Shown: positions 35,951 to 47,711, numbered from the stretch's first letter. The stretch is 64,000 bases of DNA from Symsagittifera roscoffensis (GCF_963678635.1 NC_087062.1:91613845-91677844), one strand, 5' to 3'. The notes: generated from the sequence alone by a model not told the origin. A program made the numbers and translations.

Positions 35951-38890
35951 TTAAGACTTTGCTTCGCGTAATGTCACGATTGTCTACCTCTTTCACTTCT
36001 CTCGCAATCTTCGCCTCGTTATTTCCCCGTAATCTTCTCTTGCCATATGATGCTGATTCTGATATGATGCTGCCATTTGATGCGAATTCATTGGTACCGC
36101 TGAGGAAGCAATTCCTTGCCAGTTATTTTCTCAATAAATTCATGTCGACCTCATGGCTCCAATCATTCTATGGGATTGGTGATTCCTCCAAGAACCCTTA
36201 ACAAAAATTTTCCGATCTCCCATAATAGTTTTTCTTGCCGCGATATGTAAATTGTCTCCATACGCTAGTTTGGACTAGCATTGAAAAAATTGTGAAAAGG
36301 TAGGTTTATTTCAAAATGAAATGGTGAAAAACTCAACCCGACTGACAAAATGGGTTTGGATCAATTTGAAACTATTTAAAACCGACTTTAAATTGTAAGT
36401 TTCGGGGATGAAAGTTTCGGGATGTCTATCTCACTTCACTACGCCGCAAAAATTTTTCCTTTGGTACATAGTTCAGCGGAACGTACAAGGCTCAATACTA
36501 CCAACAATCGCGAAAGGGTTAGTTTGAAGGCAAGCTACTTTTAAGTGTACTATGCTGATTGCCTCTTTTCGTAAAGCTCTAGCGACGTGTCCCTTTTCAC
36601 TCATTTGCAACAATTGCCATGAAGGTAATTGAATTCAACGAAACAAAAATATAGCAGGCTTTCAAATTGTCTAAAAAATTAGTTCATCAATTTTCTTGAA
36701 CGAGACAGCCCGCGTTACTTCAAATCGTTTTTGACAAATGTTTCTAGCAAATTAATACTCAATCATTTTATAATTTTTTATTTCCAAATATCACTCAATT
36801 TATTATCTAACCAACTGAGAACTAACTAGCCACCAGCTATAAATTGTCTTTTTCTCTGAGAACAAATTAATTGACTCAATAGCAATAACTGTTTTACCTC
36901 TTGGAGGCTCTCCGGTTCTCTCCAGTTCCTTATCTTGAATTACACTCAGTTTTGATTGAAGTTATTCGATTCCCTAACAGCTCTGGCGTCCATCTAATTC
37001 TCTCCTCCGCACAAGTTTTTTTATTATATACCTCCCTCTGTCAACACTGCCAATTGCTAAACTCGCTTTTTTACAATCCCGTCAAGCTTATTAGATACCA
37101 GGCAAGTGGCAGCTGTCACAATTCGACCCAGGCAAAAAAAGTCATACGAATAAACCAATCATTTCCTGGCCTCCGTGAAAACTAGCCCTCGAGTGCAACT
37201 CAACCGTCAAATGATGCTATAATACTCAGTAAGCCACCCAAGGTCTATATTTTAATTATCCAGTAGTTTTTGTCCTCCCGGGGTAGGGATAAACTTTTTC
37301 GTGGATAGCTTATTCGTTTCTAGCATCTAAATTTCCATCCATGCTCTATTCTAATCCCGACCTACAAGCTCTTAGGGGAACGTATTAGGGCTCAAATTTA
37401 CCAAAACGTCACCTCCAGTAGCACGGTGAATTTTCCGTTCTATTTTTTCACTCAGGACACTTACTTAACTAGCCGCGCCCCTATTACTGCCTCCGCTGGC
37501 ACTGCTGTTTTTTAGTGTATTTGAATTGCTATTGATAGATTAACTAAGATAGCTCAACCCAGTAATTACTCATTCCACTTTAATGAGTTCCACTACTCCA
37601 ATACTGTAGACAAAAAACACGATAGTCCTATAAGTGCCAAGGCTTCTACTGCACCTGCTACAGGTACTTTTCATCAACCCTAGTTCCCACTAAATGATCA
37701 CATTCCATACTCAGTAATTATTTCTGAGGGATAGATCATGTTTTGGTGTTAATTCTAGGGGTTTTTTATGCAATTTGAGGTCATAACACCCAAAGCTCAA
37801 CCTATTGTCACACAAGGGTCACCAGGAGTCAAATTTCTTTGCATAATTTTAGGGTCTCATGGGGTTTCTTCTCAACAAGTTTTATCCATATCCGATTATT
37901 ACATCTCGGGTTTTCCCATTTTAAAGGTCCATTGTCACTTTTCCCTGGAATTGGCTAAAAACACCGGAAGATGTTATTGGAGGGTTTGGTTCACCAGGGT
38001 TTTTTTCGGCGGTGGGGACCAGTATCTTATGCCCCAAAAAAAGTATACCGCGCACATAATTAGCGTAAATCGCCTATTTTTGGTCTAAGACTCATTTATG
38101 TTACAAATGAATTCATTTACAATTTGATTCATTCATGTTACAAATGAATCAAATTATAACACCTGCTGCATCTTGCCATATTATCTTTCCAAGTTTCAGC
38201 TTCCTTAGTTCTACGGGGGTCGAGAAAAAAGACTCGGAATTTACGGGGTGGGTTTGTTTAAGAAGGGAATAATCGGAAAAAGGGGTCCAGGGAGCCTGAG
38301 GTTCCTTATTTAACCGTCACTTCACTTAGTCTATAACATAATAATTGTTGAGGCCATTCCAGCCGCTAGTTGCCGAGATCTGATAGAGCAATTTCCGGAG
38401 ATGCTTGTCCGGGTCAAAGCATCTCTAGTACCGCCCCTCTGAGTTTCATCATTAATCCCAGCGGTTCACAATCTGGAGGGGGGTTGGGAGGTGGAGGTAT
38501 AGCTGATTCTGTTCCAACTTTTTTTTCGGGCAAAAGAGATACTAATTCTTTCAAGCTTCCGTTAATTTGGACATAACCGATTGTTTGCTGCACTTTTCAT
38601 CGTAATGATTAGTCAAAACCCAACTACGTGCTACTCATTAACTTTACTACACTGCATGCAATTCCCAAGGTTATGCTCTCTCAGCTGAGTTTTTAGTTTG
38701 CCAAAACTATGTGAGGATCACCAATCTTACACAACTCGATTAACCATGTACATTTTGTAACCTGGAACGAATTTTGACTTGATTCAAATAGACTCACCCA
38801 AGGTTATTTCCGATCACTTTAATTGTCTAAAACATCAAATTAAATTGGTTGAGATAGATTTTGCTAGCTACTTATCTTATATCCGTTCTA
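35950..38890. other. Compositionally distinct C/T-rich region, no gene recognised
   Basis: The plus strand here has more C and fewer A runs than its surroundings. ORFs of 80 to 106 codons occur (35959, 36901, 37768, 38370) but lack shared family motifs and convincing splice sites. A small inverted repeat around ATGTTACAAATGAAT lies at 38096-38150. It could be an old, unrecognised mobile element. Confidence 0.35.
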
Positions 38891-39292
38891 AGTTCACCCT
38901 CCCCCCCCCCCCAACTCAGATTTGACCCCCTGCGGACCCAAAGCGTCCCCCTTTGTACTATTTCGAGATATCTATTTTTGGCCGTCTGACCACAAAACAA
39001 AATTTTTCCAAAGGCACCTTTGGCGCCAATATATTTTAATTTTGAGGGGGGAACGCGCGCCGAAATAACGCAATTTTTTTTATCAAAGTTTTCCAAAATG
39101 TGCCTCAAAACGGCTTTTAGGCCTGTTTTTTTTTTCAAAAGTTTACCTGCAGCGCAAAAAATTTGGTCAAAATAATAGAGCTCAGAAAATTAAATTGGTT
39201 GACCTAAAAATAAAAAGGTCGACAAAACTTTCGATTTTTTTTTGAAAATCTGCCCCCCTCCCTCGAGAAAATCTTGAATCCTCCCCTGAATT
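38890..39292. mobile_element. Partial CAGGGGCGGAT-type MITE
   Basis: The interior matches the MITE at 15408: GACCCCCTGCGGACCCAAAG, TTTGTACTATTTCGAGATAT, AAAGGCACCTTTGGCGCC and GGTTGACCT. The right end is degenerate (AATCCTCCCCTGA) and the left terminus is missing at a 12-base C run. Confidence 0.7.
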
Positions 39293-39299
39293 TCAGACC

Positions 39300-40091
39300 C
39301 ATTTTTGAAATGAGCACAAATTTTCAATCGATTTAAATTGTTCCAATTTTTTTAAATTCATTTGAAAACTTTTAGATACACAAATCGATCTCATATTGCA
39401 AGAATGTTCTCACAGTCATAAGAGCAACCGTTGCTCTAGGCAAGATAACTTGACGAAAACTAATCACCGGTTTCAACTTTTATTAACGTTATTTATTACA
39501 AAATTTACATCAACCATAAGTTAACACTTAAAAATAAGGGATATGTTTTGTTTCTTTGTTGTGTATTATGTGAAAATACAGAAGGTAATAGCTTACTTTT
39601 TCAAAGCTTTACACGCAATGGGTTTTTTGACGAAAAAGTCTATTTTTTGTGTTTTTCGTGAAGATTATTATAGCGTGTTATAGCATTTAAAAAAAAATTT
39701 TTTTTTTCAATTATATTGTGAAAACTGTATTTTAAACGCAGAAATTGACGTTACAGCGAAATATTTCAAATTTGAAAAAGTTTGTGCAATTAGTTTCTAT
39801 AAGTTTGACTTTTATCAGCGTCGTCAAAACTTAATACCATTTTTGAATAAGTACATTCAAATCTTAGCTTAGCGATGCTGTTAACCACATCTGGCTTAGT
39901 AATGCGTAATTCAAAGAGAAAGAGTACATTATTCAACATAGTAAATGTTCTCTTTGTTTCTTTGTTCCTCGAGTAAACATAATAAAACTTGCTTTAAACT
40001 AGCTTTGCTCTTCAGAAAATTTTAAACGTTTTAATTGCTTATGCATTGAGAAATTTGATTGGTTTAAATTAAATTACATTAAGATAAAATT
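39300..40091. other. Region upstream of the nicotinamidase-like gene
   Basis: AT-rich, with no clear TATA box within 150 bases of the ATG at 40092 and no recognisable repeat. Confidence 0.4.
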
Positions 40092-40311
40092 ATGACTGGA
40101 AAACAGCTGGATGTCTTCGAATCTTTCTTGGGCCCGCGGTTCTCTGCCGAGACGGATATTATCACAAGTGTGATGTACGCATTTGCTTCCGAGCCCAAGA
40201 GAGGCCTAACTTCTTCGGAGTTCGATAATCTGGTTTGCGAACTGTGCAAATGTTCCTCCCATTTTTACCCCTTGAGTGATCACAGTAAAGAAGTCATCAG
40301 GAAACTTGTCT
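40092..40311 (+). CDS. Nicotinamidase-like pseudoenzyme, exon 1 (degenerate EF-hand region)
   Basis: First exon of a five-exon, 402-residue gene (40092-40311, 40742-41157, 47712-47855, 53500-53684, 54820-55063). Residues 1-73 resemble the EF-hand pair found before the hydrolase domain in animal nicotinamidases such as fly Naam. AFASEPKRGLTSSEFDNLV aligns with an EF loop but lacks the first acidic calcium ligands, and FYPLSDHSKEVIRKLV is the helix entering the second hand. The start is the first ATG in frame. The donor chosen is T|GTAGGC, because it restores phase with exon 2; a stronger-looking ATG|GTAAAT lies 20 bases later but would break the frame. The EF-hand reading is inference. Confidence 0.72.
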
Positions 40312-40741
40312 GTAGGCCGGTTTTGATCATGGTAAATAAGTCAAATTTGTAAATCGAGAAAAATTAGTTAAAAGTTGGATCTTCTTAACCATTACCCTAA
40401 GATCATAAAATTTAAAAAAATTAAGATCCAAAAGTTCAAAGTTACAAGCTTCAAAATTTTCATCAAACCTGTTTTTTATTATTATTTTACTGAATCATAC
40501 ATTTTGTGGGTATATTTTTCAACCTTAATTTCATTCAAAAAAAATTGCTTAAAGGCTTATATTGAATCAATCATCGCTTGGTACCTAAATAACATTTACG
40601 ATCTTAGAAGCATGAATCTGAGAGATTACGACGAGACAGTCTTGTTCGTCTTGAGGATATCTCTGGATTTGAAAATCAATTAATATGTCTATGTTTACTT
40701 CTATGATTTTCTATTTTTTAATCAAAACTGGTCTGAAATAG

Positions 40742-41157
40742 TCATCAACAAAAAAAGTCACATGGATTTTGTTGCATTCTGCATAGTGTGGAAACACTGG
40801 ATCAAACACATTCTGAGTCCAAAAAGCGTGCTACTTGTTCTCAACATGCAAAACGACCTGCTTCATGGGAAAATTCCAGGACTCTCAGGACCCTTGACAC
40901 ATAACATGATCAACAAAACTAATACCGTACTTCACTTAAACTGTTTTGAAATGGTAATTTATGTTATGGAAAACCATCCTCCTCATCATATATCATTTGT
41001 GGAAAATCTTAACGTCTACCAGCATTTGATGAGTCCAACTGGGGACGTCTCAGAGTTCGATGACGTCACGGACGATATGGATTATATCGAAGCCATTAAT
41101 GGACACCAAGAATCTCCAATGGACAGAATTGATACTAATTTCACTGTTTGGGACAAG
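40742..41157 (+). CDS. Nicotinamidase-like pseudoenzyme, exon 2 (first catalytic and metal sites)
   Basis: The acceptor CTGAAATAG gives a continuous frame. FINKKSHMDFVAF is a decayed second EF-hand, then VWKHWIKHILSP links to the hydrolase fold. The first strand reads SVLLVLNMQND: the family has V-D-x-Q-N-D, whose first Asp is catalytic, and here that position is Asn108. VMENHPPHHISF (148-159) matches the D-W-H-P-x-x-H-x-S-F metal site with Asp to Glu150 and Trp to Asn151, while His152 is kept. A family-variable acidic insert follows, and the exon ends DK|GTGAGT in phase 0. From about 40966 on it is duplicated at 44308. Confidence 0.85.
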
Positions 41158-41745
41158 GTGAGTGTTCTAATGAAGTATTATACACATAAGCTTTAATCAA
41201 ACTCCATTGAGCTTCAAATTAGCATACATGCATAACGATGCTCTGTAAGAAGCGTATCTCTATAAGCCACAAATCCAAATGTAAAAAGCCAAACGGTAGG
41301 GTGACAATTCGTAACAGGTGACAATTTGTAACAGGCGACAATTTGTATCAGGCGGCAATTTGTAACAGGAGACAATTCGTAGCAGGCGACATTCGTAACA
41401 GGAGACAATTCGTAACCGGCGACAACTCGTAACAGGCGACAATTCGTAACAGGTGACAATTCGTAACAGGCGACAATTTGTGACAGAAGACAATTCGGAA
41501 CAGGCGACAATTTGTAACAGGAGACAATTCGTAACAGGCGACAATTCGTAACAAGCGAAAATTTGTAACAGGAGACAATTTTTAACAGGAGACAGTTCGT
41601 AACATGCGACAATTTGTAACAGGAGACAATTCGTAACAGTCGACAATTTTTTACAGGAGACAATTCGTAACAGGCGAAAATTTGTAACAGGAGACAATTC
41701 GTAACAGGCGACAATTTGTAACAGGAGACAATTCGTAACAAGGCA
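40966..41745 (+). repeat. Duplicated block A, copy A1 (exon 2 end plus minisatellite)
   Basis: From ATGTTATGGAAAACCATCC through the exon 2 donor, the intron start and the minisatellite, this repeats at 44308-45045 with only a few differences in the exon. Confidence 0.93.
41303..41741 (-). repeat. 17-bp minisatellite, copy A1 (about 26 units)
   Basis: On the plus strand the unit is GACAATTCGTAACAGGC with variants (TTTG for TTCG, AGGA for AGGC). Seventeen is not a multiple of three and the minus-strand unit has no stop in any frame, so three overlapping ORFs of 76 to 176 codons appear. Each reads a 17-residue repeat rich in LRIVSCYKLSPVTNC. They are a product of the repeat period, not evidence of a protein. 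Confidence 0.95.
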
Positions 41746-41836
41746 TTGCCAAGTAGAATACGCTTGCTCCGCTGCGCTTACATCTGGCACGAGAGGAATA
41801 TTGCGCGTGAATCAGTGTTCCCCGCTTAATCTACTG

Positions 41837-41872
41837 ATATGAATTGTCGCCTGTTACGAACTGTCGCGTCAC
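41837..41872 (+). repeat. Inverted fragment of the 17-bp minisatellite
   Basis: GAATTGTCGCCTGTTACGAA and the following CTGTCGCGT are the reverse complement of about 1.7 repeat units, lying 95 bases beyond the main array in the opposite orientation. Confidence 0.75.
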
Positions 41873-42133
41873 GAAGCCAAAGTTGGGCTCTTGGCAAATA
41901 CCACAGAAACTCAGGGTCATTTCATGCATAACCGAGTATTAAACAATAAAACGGAACTCACGTAATTTCCGATTTTTGCTTAACGTTCTTAAGTGGAAGC
42001 TGGGCGCTACCCTAAGATTTAAAACACAATAATCAGAGATTTATTATGTTGATTAAAAACATTAGGGCTATATCCGTTACGCTTGAAAAGTATATTAAAA
42101 ACTTTGGTTGTAAACTCATTTCGTGTAAAGTTT

Positions 42134-42205
42134 GACATAATGGCACTCCGGTAGAGATGATGCTAAGCAATCATATGATTGCGGGTTCAAATCCTACATT
42201 CGCTG
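42134..42205 (+). ncRNA. tRNA-like sequence with Pol III A and B boxes (tRNA relic or SINE head)
   Basis: TGGCACTCCGG (42141-42151) resembles an A box. GGTTCAAATCC (42184-42194) is a consensus B box, 32 bases downstream as in tRNA genes. The acceptor arms at 42134-42140 and 42198-42204 do not pair, and the anticodon stem is poor, so it is not an intact tRNA. The palindrome GCAATCATATGATTGC sits between the boxes. Confidence 0.4.
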
Positions 42206-42769
42206 CAATTTGCAAGGCGAGCTCTGACATATTAGTTATAGCTTAATGCTCACTGGTTACATGCACTCTTGTCAATCTAAGAATTAACCTCAGGGCTAAA
42301 GCAAAATGACTAACAAAAGCAAAATGTCACAAAACAAGTTTCTCGAAACCAGATATATTTTTTGCTACTATTAAAACAATATGAGAGAGAGAGAGAGACA
42401 ACATTTAGATGTATCATTTCGACATTGTAGAGTATTTTTGTGCAGCATGCTTAAGAAAAACTCATATTTTCAATTCTATCACAGAAACGTCTGCTCAGCA
42501 AAAATCAATCAATCATAAGTATTTCTGCAAAATTAATTGAAAAATGAATAAGAAACTCAAAAAAAAAAACATTTTATTTCCACTTTTTATTATTTCTAAC
42601 AATGTGATGAAAGGACATAACGCTAACTTGGAAAAACTGGCAATGGCTCACATAGAAAAAACAGATTCTAGTTAGATTCTAGAAACAGATTCTAGAAAAA
42701 ACAGATTCTCACACTGAGTTACCGAACTCAGAGTAAACTAAAAAAGTACTAAATCTGACTTTACACACA

Positions 42770-42990
42770 AAGTTTGTCTATCAATTAAAATTTGAACAAA
42801 ATTTTTTGACATTTTGTGGCTTTTTTCAATTCCACTAAATCACCGTTGAAAATGTCAAGACTTCATTAGGATGCAGGAACCGACCCATCTAAATTTATCT
42901 GTGGTACTTGATTTTAAGTTGAAAAAAAATAGACAAAAAGGCACCCAGCACAAGAATTCTCCCCACTTTCACCGGTCAGAAAGCTTAATA
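42770..42990 (+). repeat. Partial GGATAGCCGGTTACTGT-family end
   Basis: It shares CTGTGGTACTTGATTTTAAG, GGCACCCAGCACAAGAATTC and CACCGGTCAGAAAG with the 3' ends of the other copies. Confidence 0.5.
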
Positions 42991-43474
42991 TGTTCTTTAT
43001 ACAAGAATTGAAATATTGTTAGTTTAACAATGAAAAAACAGGTATAATGAAAATAGAGCAGAAAGTCGAGGAGTTTCACAGCATTGAGATGCATCAAAAA
43101 CAGAAAAACTCAATTTTTAAGCAAACACTCAAGCTTAATCCAAACTGTTAAAAACCACAGCAGCTGTAATGAAAGCAATTTGCTTTTTCATTCAAAGAAA
43201 ATTATGTCAACAGCAACAACACAAGGGTCGGTTTGTAAAATAAACCTCAGAAAATGAGCTTTTTGATCGCAATTTGAAATAACATAAAAACTTTACACTT
43301 TGAACAGTTTGCACATACAAAGCACTAATGACTCCTAAAAAACTAATCAGATAAAAAGATTCAAAAAACATTGTAGAAAAAGCAACGGAATTAGTTATTA
43401 GAGCTACTTTTACAAAAATTCTCAAGTTATGATTAACGGCACAAACAAGAAAATGGTTCCAAAATTTGCAAGCC

Positions 43475-44308
43475 GTTCCAAGTACGAACTTTACGTCGGT
43501 GATGTGAAGAATCAATAACTTCTTTGTGAATTGATTAAAGTAGTAAAACTTGTGAAAAAAATCGAGCAGCAAAATTTCACTTTAATAGGAAAATCGATCT
43601 AAGTTTTAAAAGCTAAGACGCAGATTTTAATACAAACAGTTGACTTTCGATTAAAGGGTACCATTTACCTCATATATTGTGTATAATAATCATCGCACAA
43701 CCTAAAAAATAAACTTACACAGGGGGGAAGCTGAGCTTCGCAACACTTGCAATGTCAAAAACACATTGCGCTACAAAATAATGAATGGAAAAAAAAGAAG
43801 TCAAAAAATATTCTGATTAATTATGTTGGAAAAAACTAATTGAAAAACTAACTTGACAAAAGTTGAAAAATTACGGCTACAAAATTGTCTTATTTGTATC
43901 AAAAGAAGGTCACAAGCAGTCCTTATAGAATTGAAATCATTTACCGAGCGGCATCAAACGCAGCAAATTGTGGGTCGAAACCTGTTGAGCCGAAAACAAA
44001 ACAGTTGTCATAATTTCATTACAATTAAAAGTTTTCATGACCCATACAAACTGAAACACATAATCCCAAAGGGATATATTTTGCCCCCAAAATTACGCAA
44101 AATAAGTTGACTAAATGGATACAACTTTAAAGCGAAACTGTTTGAATATTTAAAAAAAAAACGGAAAAGAAATGAAAAAAAAAAACTCAGAATCAGACAT
44201 GGTAAACTTACAAATTAATGAAGTTTCAGTTATAGTAAAAACTATTTAAATTGGAACAAAACCCATGGTTGGAAAACTTATAAATAAAAACCCTAACAGA
44301 TTTAATGT
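43475..44308. repeat. Duplicated block B, copy B1
   Basis: From AGCCGTTCCAAGTACGAAC to AAAACCCTAACAGAT this matches 45072-45895. An 85-codon ORF is present in both copies, but most differences between them change amino acids, so it is not under evident constraint. Confidence 0.92.
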
Positions 44309-45045
44309 TATGGAAAACCATCCTCCTCATCATATATCATTTGTGGAAAATCTTAACGTCTACCAGCATTTGATGAGTCCAACTGGGGACGTCTCAGAGT
44401 TCGATGACGTCACGGACGATATGGATTATATCGAAGCCATTAATGGACACCAAGAATCTTCAATGGACAGAATTGATACTAATTTCACTGTTTGGGACAA
44501 GGTAAGTGTTCTAATGAAGTATTATACACATAAGCTTTAACCAAACTCCATTGAGCTTCAAATTAGCATACATGCATAACGATACTCTGTAAGAAGCGTA
44601 TCTCTATAAGCCACAAATCCAAATGTAAAAAGCCAAACGGTAGGGTGACAATTCGTAACAGGCGAAAATTTGTAACAGGCGACAATTTGTATCAGGCGAC
44701 AATTTGTAACAGGAGACAATTCGTAACAGGCCACAATTCGTAACAGGAGACAATTCGTAACCGGCGACAACTCGTAACAGGCGACAATTTATAACAGGAG
44801 ACAATGCGTAACTGGCGACAATTTGTAACAGGAGACAATTTGTAACAGGAGACAATTCGTAACAGGCGACAATTCGTAACAGGTGACAATTCGTAACAGG
44901 CGACAATTTGTAACAGAAGACAATTCGTAACAGGCGACAGTTTGTAATAGGAGACAATTCGTAACAGGCGACAATTCGTAACAAGCGACAATTTGTAACA
45001 GGAGACAATTTTTAACAGGAGACAGTTCGTAACAGGCGACAATTA
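44308..45045 (+). repeat. Duplicated block A, copy A2 (orphan exon 2 fragment plus minisatellite)
   Basis: It carries the last 65 codons of exon 2, beginning MENHPPHHISF, and a working-looking donor (AAG|GTAAGT). One Pro codon has become Ser. The nearest acceptor, CCCTAACAG at 44303, would enter in a phase that does not fit exon 1 or exon 2, so inclusion would shift the frame. The minisatellite part (44645-45045) has about 23 units. This fragment is best read as a pseudo-exon inside intron 2. Confidence 0.88.
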
Positions 45046-45071
45046 CGAACCAAGTACGAACCAAGTAAGCC

Positions 45072-45895
45072 GTTCCAAGTACGAACTTTACGTCGGTGAT
45101 GTGAAGAATCAATAACTTCTTTGTGAATTGATTAAAGTAGGAAAACTTGTGAAAAAAATCGAGCAGCAAAATTTCACTTTAATAGGAAAATCGATCTAAG
45201 TTTTAAAAGCTAATACGCAGATTTTAATACAAACAGTTGACTTTCGATTAAGGGGTACCATTTAACTCAAATATTGTGTAAAATAATCATCGCACAACCT
45301 AAAAAATAAACTTACACAGAGGGGAAGCTGAGCTTCGCAACACTTGCAATGTCAAAAACACATTGCGCTACAAAATAATGAATGAAAAAAAAGAAGTCAA
45401 AAAATATTCTGATTAATTATGTTGGAAAAAACTAATTGAAAAACTAACTTGACAAAAGTTGAAAAATTACGGCTACAAAACCCTCTTATTTGTATCAAAT
45501 TAAGGTCACAAGCAGTCCTTATGGAATTGAAATCATTTACCGAGCGGCAACAAACGCGGCAAACTGTGGGTCGAAACCTGTTGAGTCGAAAACAAAACAG
45601 TTGTCAAAATTTCATTACAACTAAAAGTTTTCATGACCCATATAAACTGAAACACATATTCCCAAAGGGATATACTTTGCCCCCAAAATTACGCAAAATA
45701 AGTTGACTAAATCGATACAACCTTAAAGCGAAACTGTTTGAATATTAAAAAGAACGGAAAAGAAATGAAAAAAAAACTCAGACTCAGACATGGTAAACTT
45801 ACAAATTTATGAAGTTTCAGTTATAGTAAAAACTATTTAAATTGGAACAAAACCCATGGTTTGAAAACTTATAAATAAAAACCCTAACAGATAAA
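45072..45895. repeat. Duplicated block B, copy B2
   Basis: Second copy of 43475-44308. In this second A-B pair the two blocks abut, whereas in the first pair about 1.7 kb (41745-43475) separates them. Confidence 0.92.
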
Positions 45896-46210
45896 AAATG
45901 GCAAACGGAAAACGAACCGACAGAAATCAGTACGAAAACAAGGAATCTGAAAAAAAAATTAATTTTTTATTTCGAAAGGATAATTACAACTTGAAACAGG
46001 CTTGAACTAATTACTAGCTAAATCAGAACACTTTTTTTGAACTTTCAAGAATCTCAAGAAGTAAAGATTTTCAAGATGTGATCCTCTAGAAGTGAAGATC
46101 CTGCGGACAAAGTTGTTTACGGGAAAAAATTCTAATACCCGACTGCAATACCCTTGCTTATCTCAAGGGCAAATATCAGCCTAACCATTTTATTTAAAAA
46201 GATCAAAAAT

Positions 46211-46580
46211 TGATGCGAGAAAACGACAAAAAAGTAGCTCCATAAAGTGAAATAAATGACACCAAATACAAATAGACACAATGTTGCATGTAATAATTTT
46301 GAATATAAACAAACTGGGCATGTAATAAACTGGAAATCATAAGGCTCAATTTTTCGTTTCATTTGATGATTGGAAAATGCAGCAACTGTGTTAAATTGAT
46401 GCGAGAAAACGACAAAAAATTAGCTCCATAAAGTGAAATAAATGACACCAAATTCAAATAGACACAATGTTGCATGTAATAATTTTGAATATAAACAAAC
46501 TGGGCATGTAATAAACTGGAAATCATAAGGCTCAACTTTTCGTTTCATTTGATGATTGGAAAATGCAGCAGCTGTGTTAA
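46211..46580. repeat. Tandem duplication of about 184 bp
   Basis: The block from TTGATGCGAGAAAACGAC to GCAGCAACTGTGTTAAA is repeated at once with a few substitutions. Its start resembles part of the SINE-like element at 55900 (CTCCATAAAGTGAAATAAA). Confidence 0.9.
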
Positions 46581-46589
46581 ATTATTACT

Positions 46590-46735
46590 AATCGAATTTC
46601 AAAGCACATGCTATTAAAAAGCCGTAAAGGTGCCCCGAAAATGGTACCTATATATTTGCGACCTAGGTTGGAAAAGAGAATGGTGATACTATTACACTAC
46701 GCTCGCTTAAGCTGGCGAGTGTAAAGATAGTAAAG
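46590..46735. repeat. SINE-like tail fragment
   Basis: It shares TTGCGAC, TTGGAAAA and ACTACGCTCGC..GCGAGTGTAAA with the tails at 49190, 56110 and 63190. Confidence 0.5.
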
Positions 46736-46739
46736 AAAG

Positions 46740-47711
46740 TCCTCAGAAAAAGATCAAAAACTTAGCTAACTCTCAATGAGCTCCAAGAGACAAAAAAATA
46801 TATATTTTAATTGAAAAATGTTTCTCATTTCAATTTAAAAAAAAACACAAAAATTTGATTGATTATTACAAAAATTTCCTCATTCTAATTTAAGAAAAAT
46901 TTAACGATCTCTTTAGACTTGCAGAATTTTTCTTGATTGGCGAATTGTTCGGAAAATAACCCAGTTTGAGATTATTCGTCAATAGCGGGGCCAAACTGTC
47001 TTTGTCAATTGTAGGCTGATTCCGCGACAAGCTTACATGGCTTTGTCGTGGACTCTACAACAAAGCCAACTTTCGCTGATCATTTTCTATGGTGGAATTC
47101 TCAAGACAAATGGTTAAAACACTGTATCGCTCCAAAAACAACAAAATTTGCTGAATCAGCGACGAAATTTTAAAGAAAAACAAAAAACCGCACGGCCTAT
47201 ATCCGTGCCTTCCATTCGTTTATTCACACTTAAAAACTCAAAAAGAAACTCTAGAAAAATCGAGAATGGAAAATTTTTTCGTCAGCAAAAAAAATCTGTT
47301 TTTTTTTTGTGAAAACTGCAAGCCTGAGATGTAATTCAATCTACCAAACGTAGAAAATGATTATAAACTAAGTTGGGCTCAAACTCAAATTTATTCAAGT
47401 CAGTGATATCTAGTCGGTCAGAAAATCGAAAATCTTCGGACCTTTTTTCTATTACACCTGAAAGGATTTTCATATGATACCACAATTGGCCTCCGTGCGA
47501 GCTTCCTTTGACGCCTTCGTCATTTTCAGTGACGTGGTCGAAAAATTGAATCAAAAGGCTGCTTTAGCAAAAAGCGACCACCCACTCGGACAAACTACTG
47601 GGCAGATAAAACCTAAGTGTAAGACGCGTATCGTTTGAGTCATTTTTTAAATTTTTCTGTCATTTCATTTTTGAAATAAAGAGAACTTCATTTTTGAGAT
47701 ATTTGTGTCAG
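46740..47711 (+). other. End of nicotinamidase-like gene intron 2
   Basis: No repeat or extra exon was recognised. The 3' splice site is TTGTGTCAG at 47703-47711. Confidence 0.5.

Noticed and set aside
40375-40683. 102-codon ORF between exons 1 and 2 of the nicotinamidase-like gene
   Set aside because: It has no family similarity or matching splice phases; skipping it restores the expected EF-hand to hydrolase junction.
41214-41790. Minus-strand ORFs of 175 and 176 codons with a repeated Cys-Tyr-Leu-Ser-Pro pattern
   Set aside because: They are the 17-bp minisatellite read in different frames; the same peptide appears in all three, which the repeat period alone explains.
43853-44110. 85-codon ORF present in both duplicated B blocks
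   Set aside because: Differences between the copies are mostly amino acid-changing, there is no motif, and the ORF is shared only because the DNA was duplicated.
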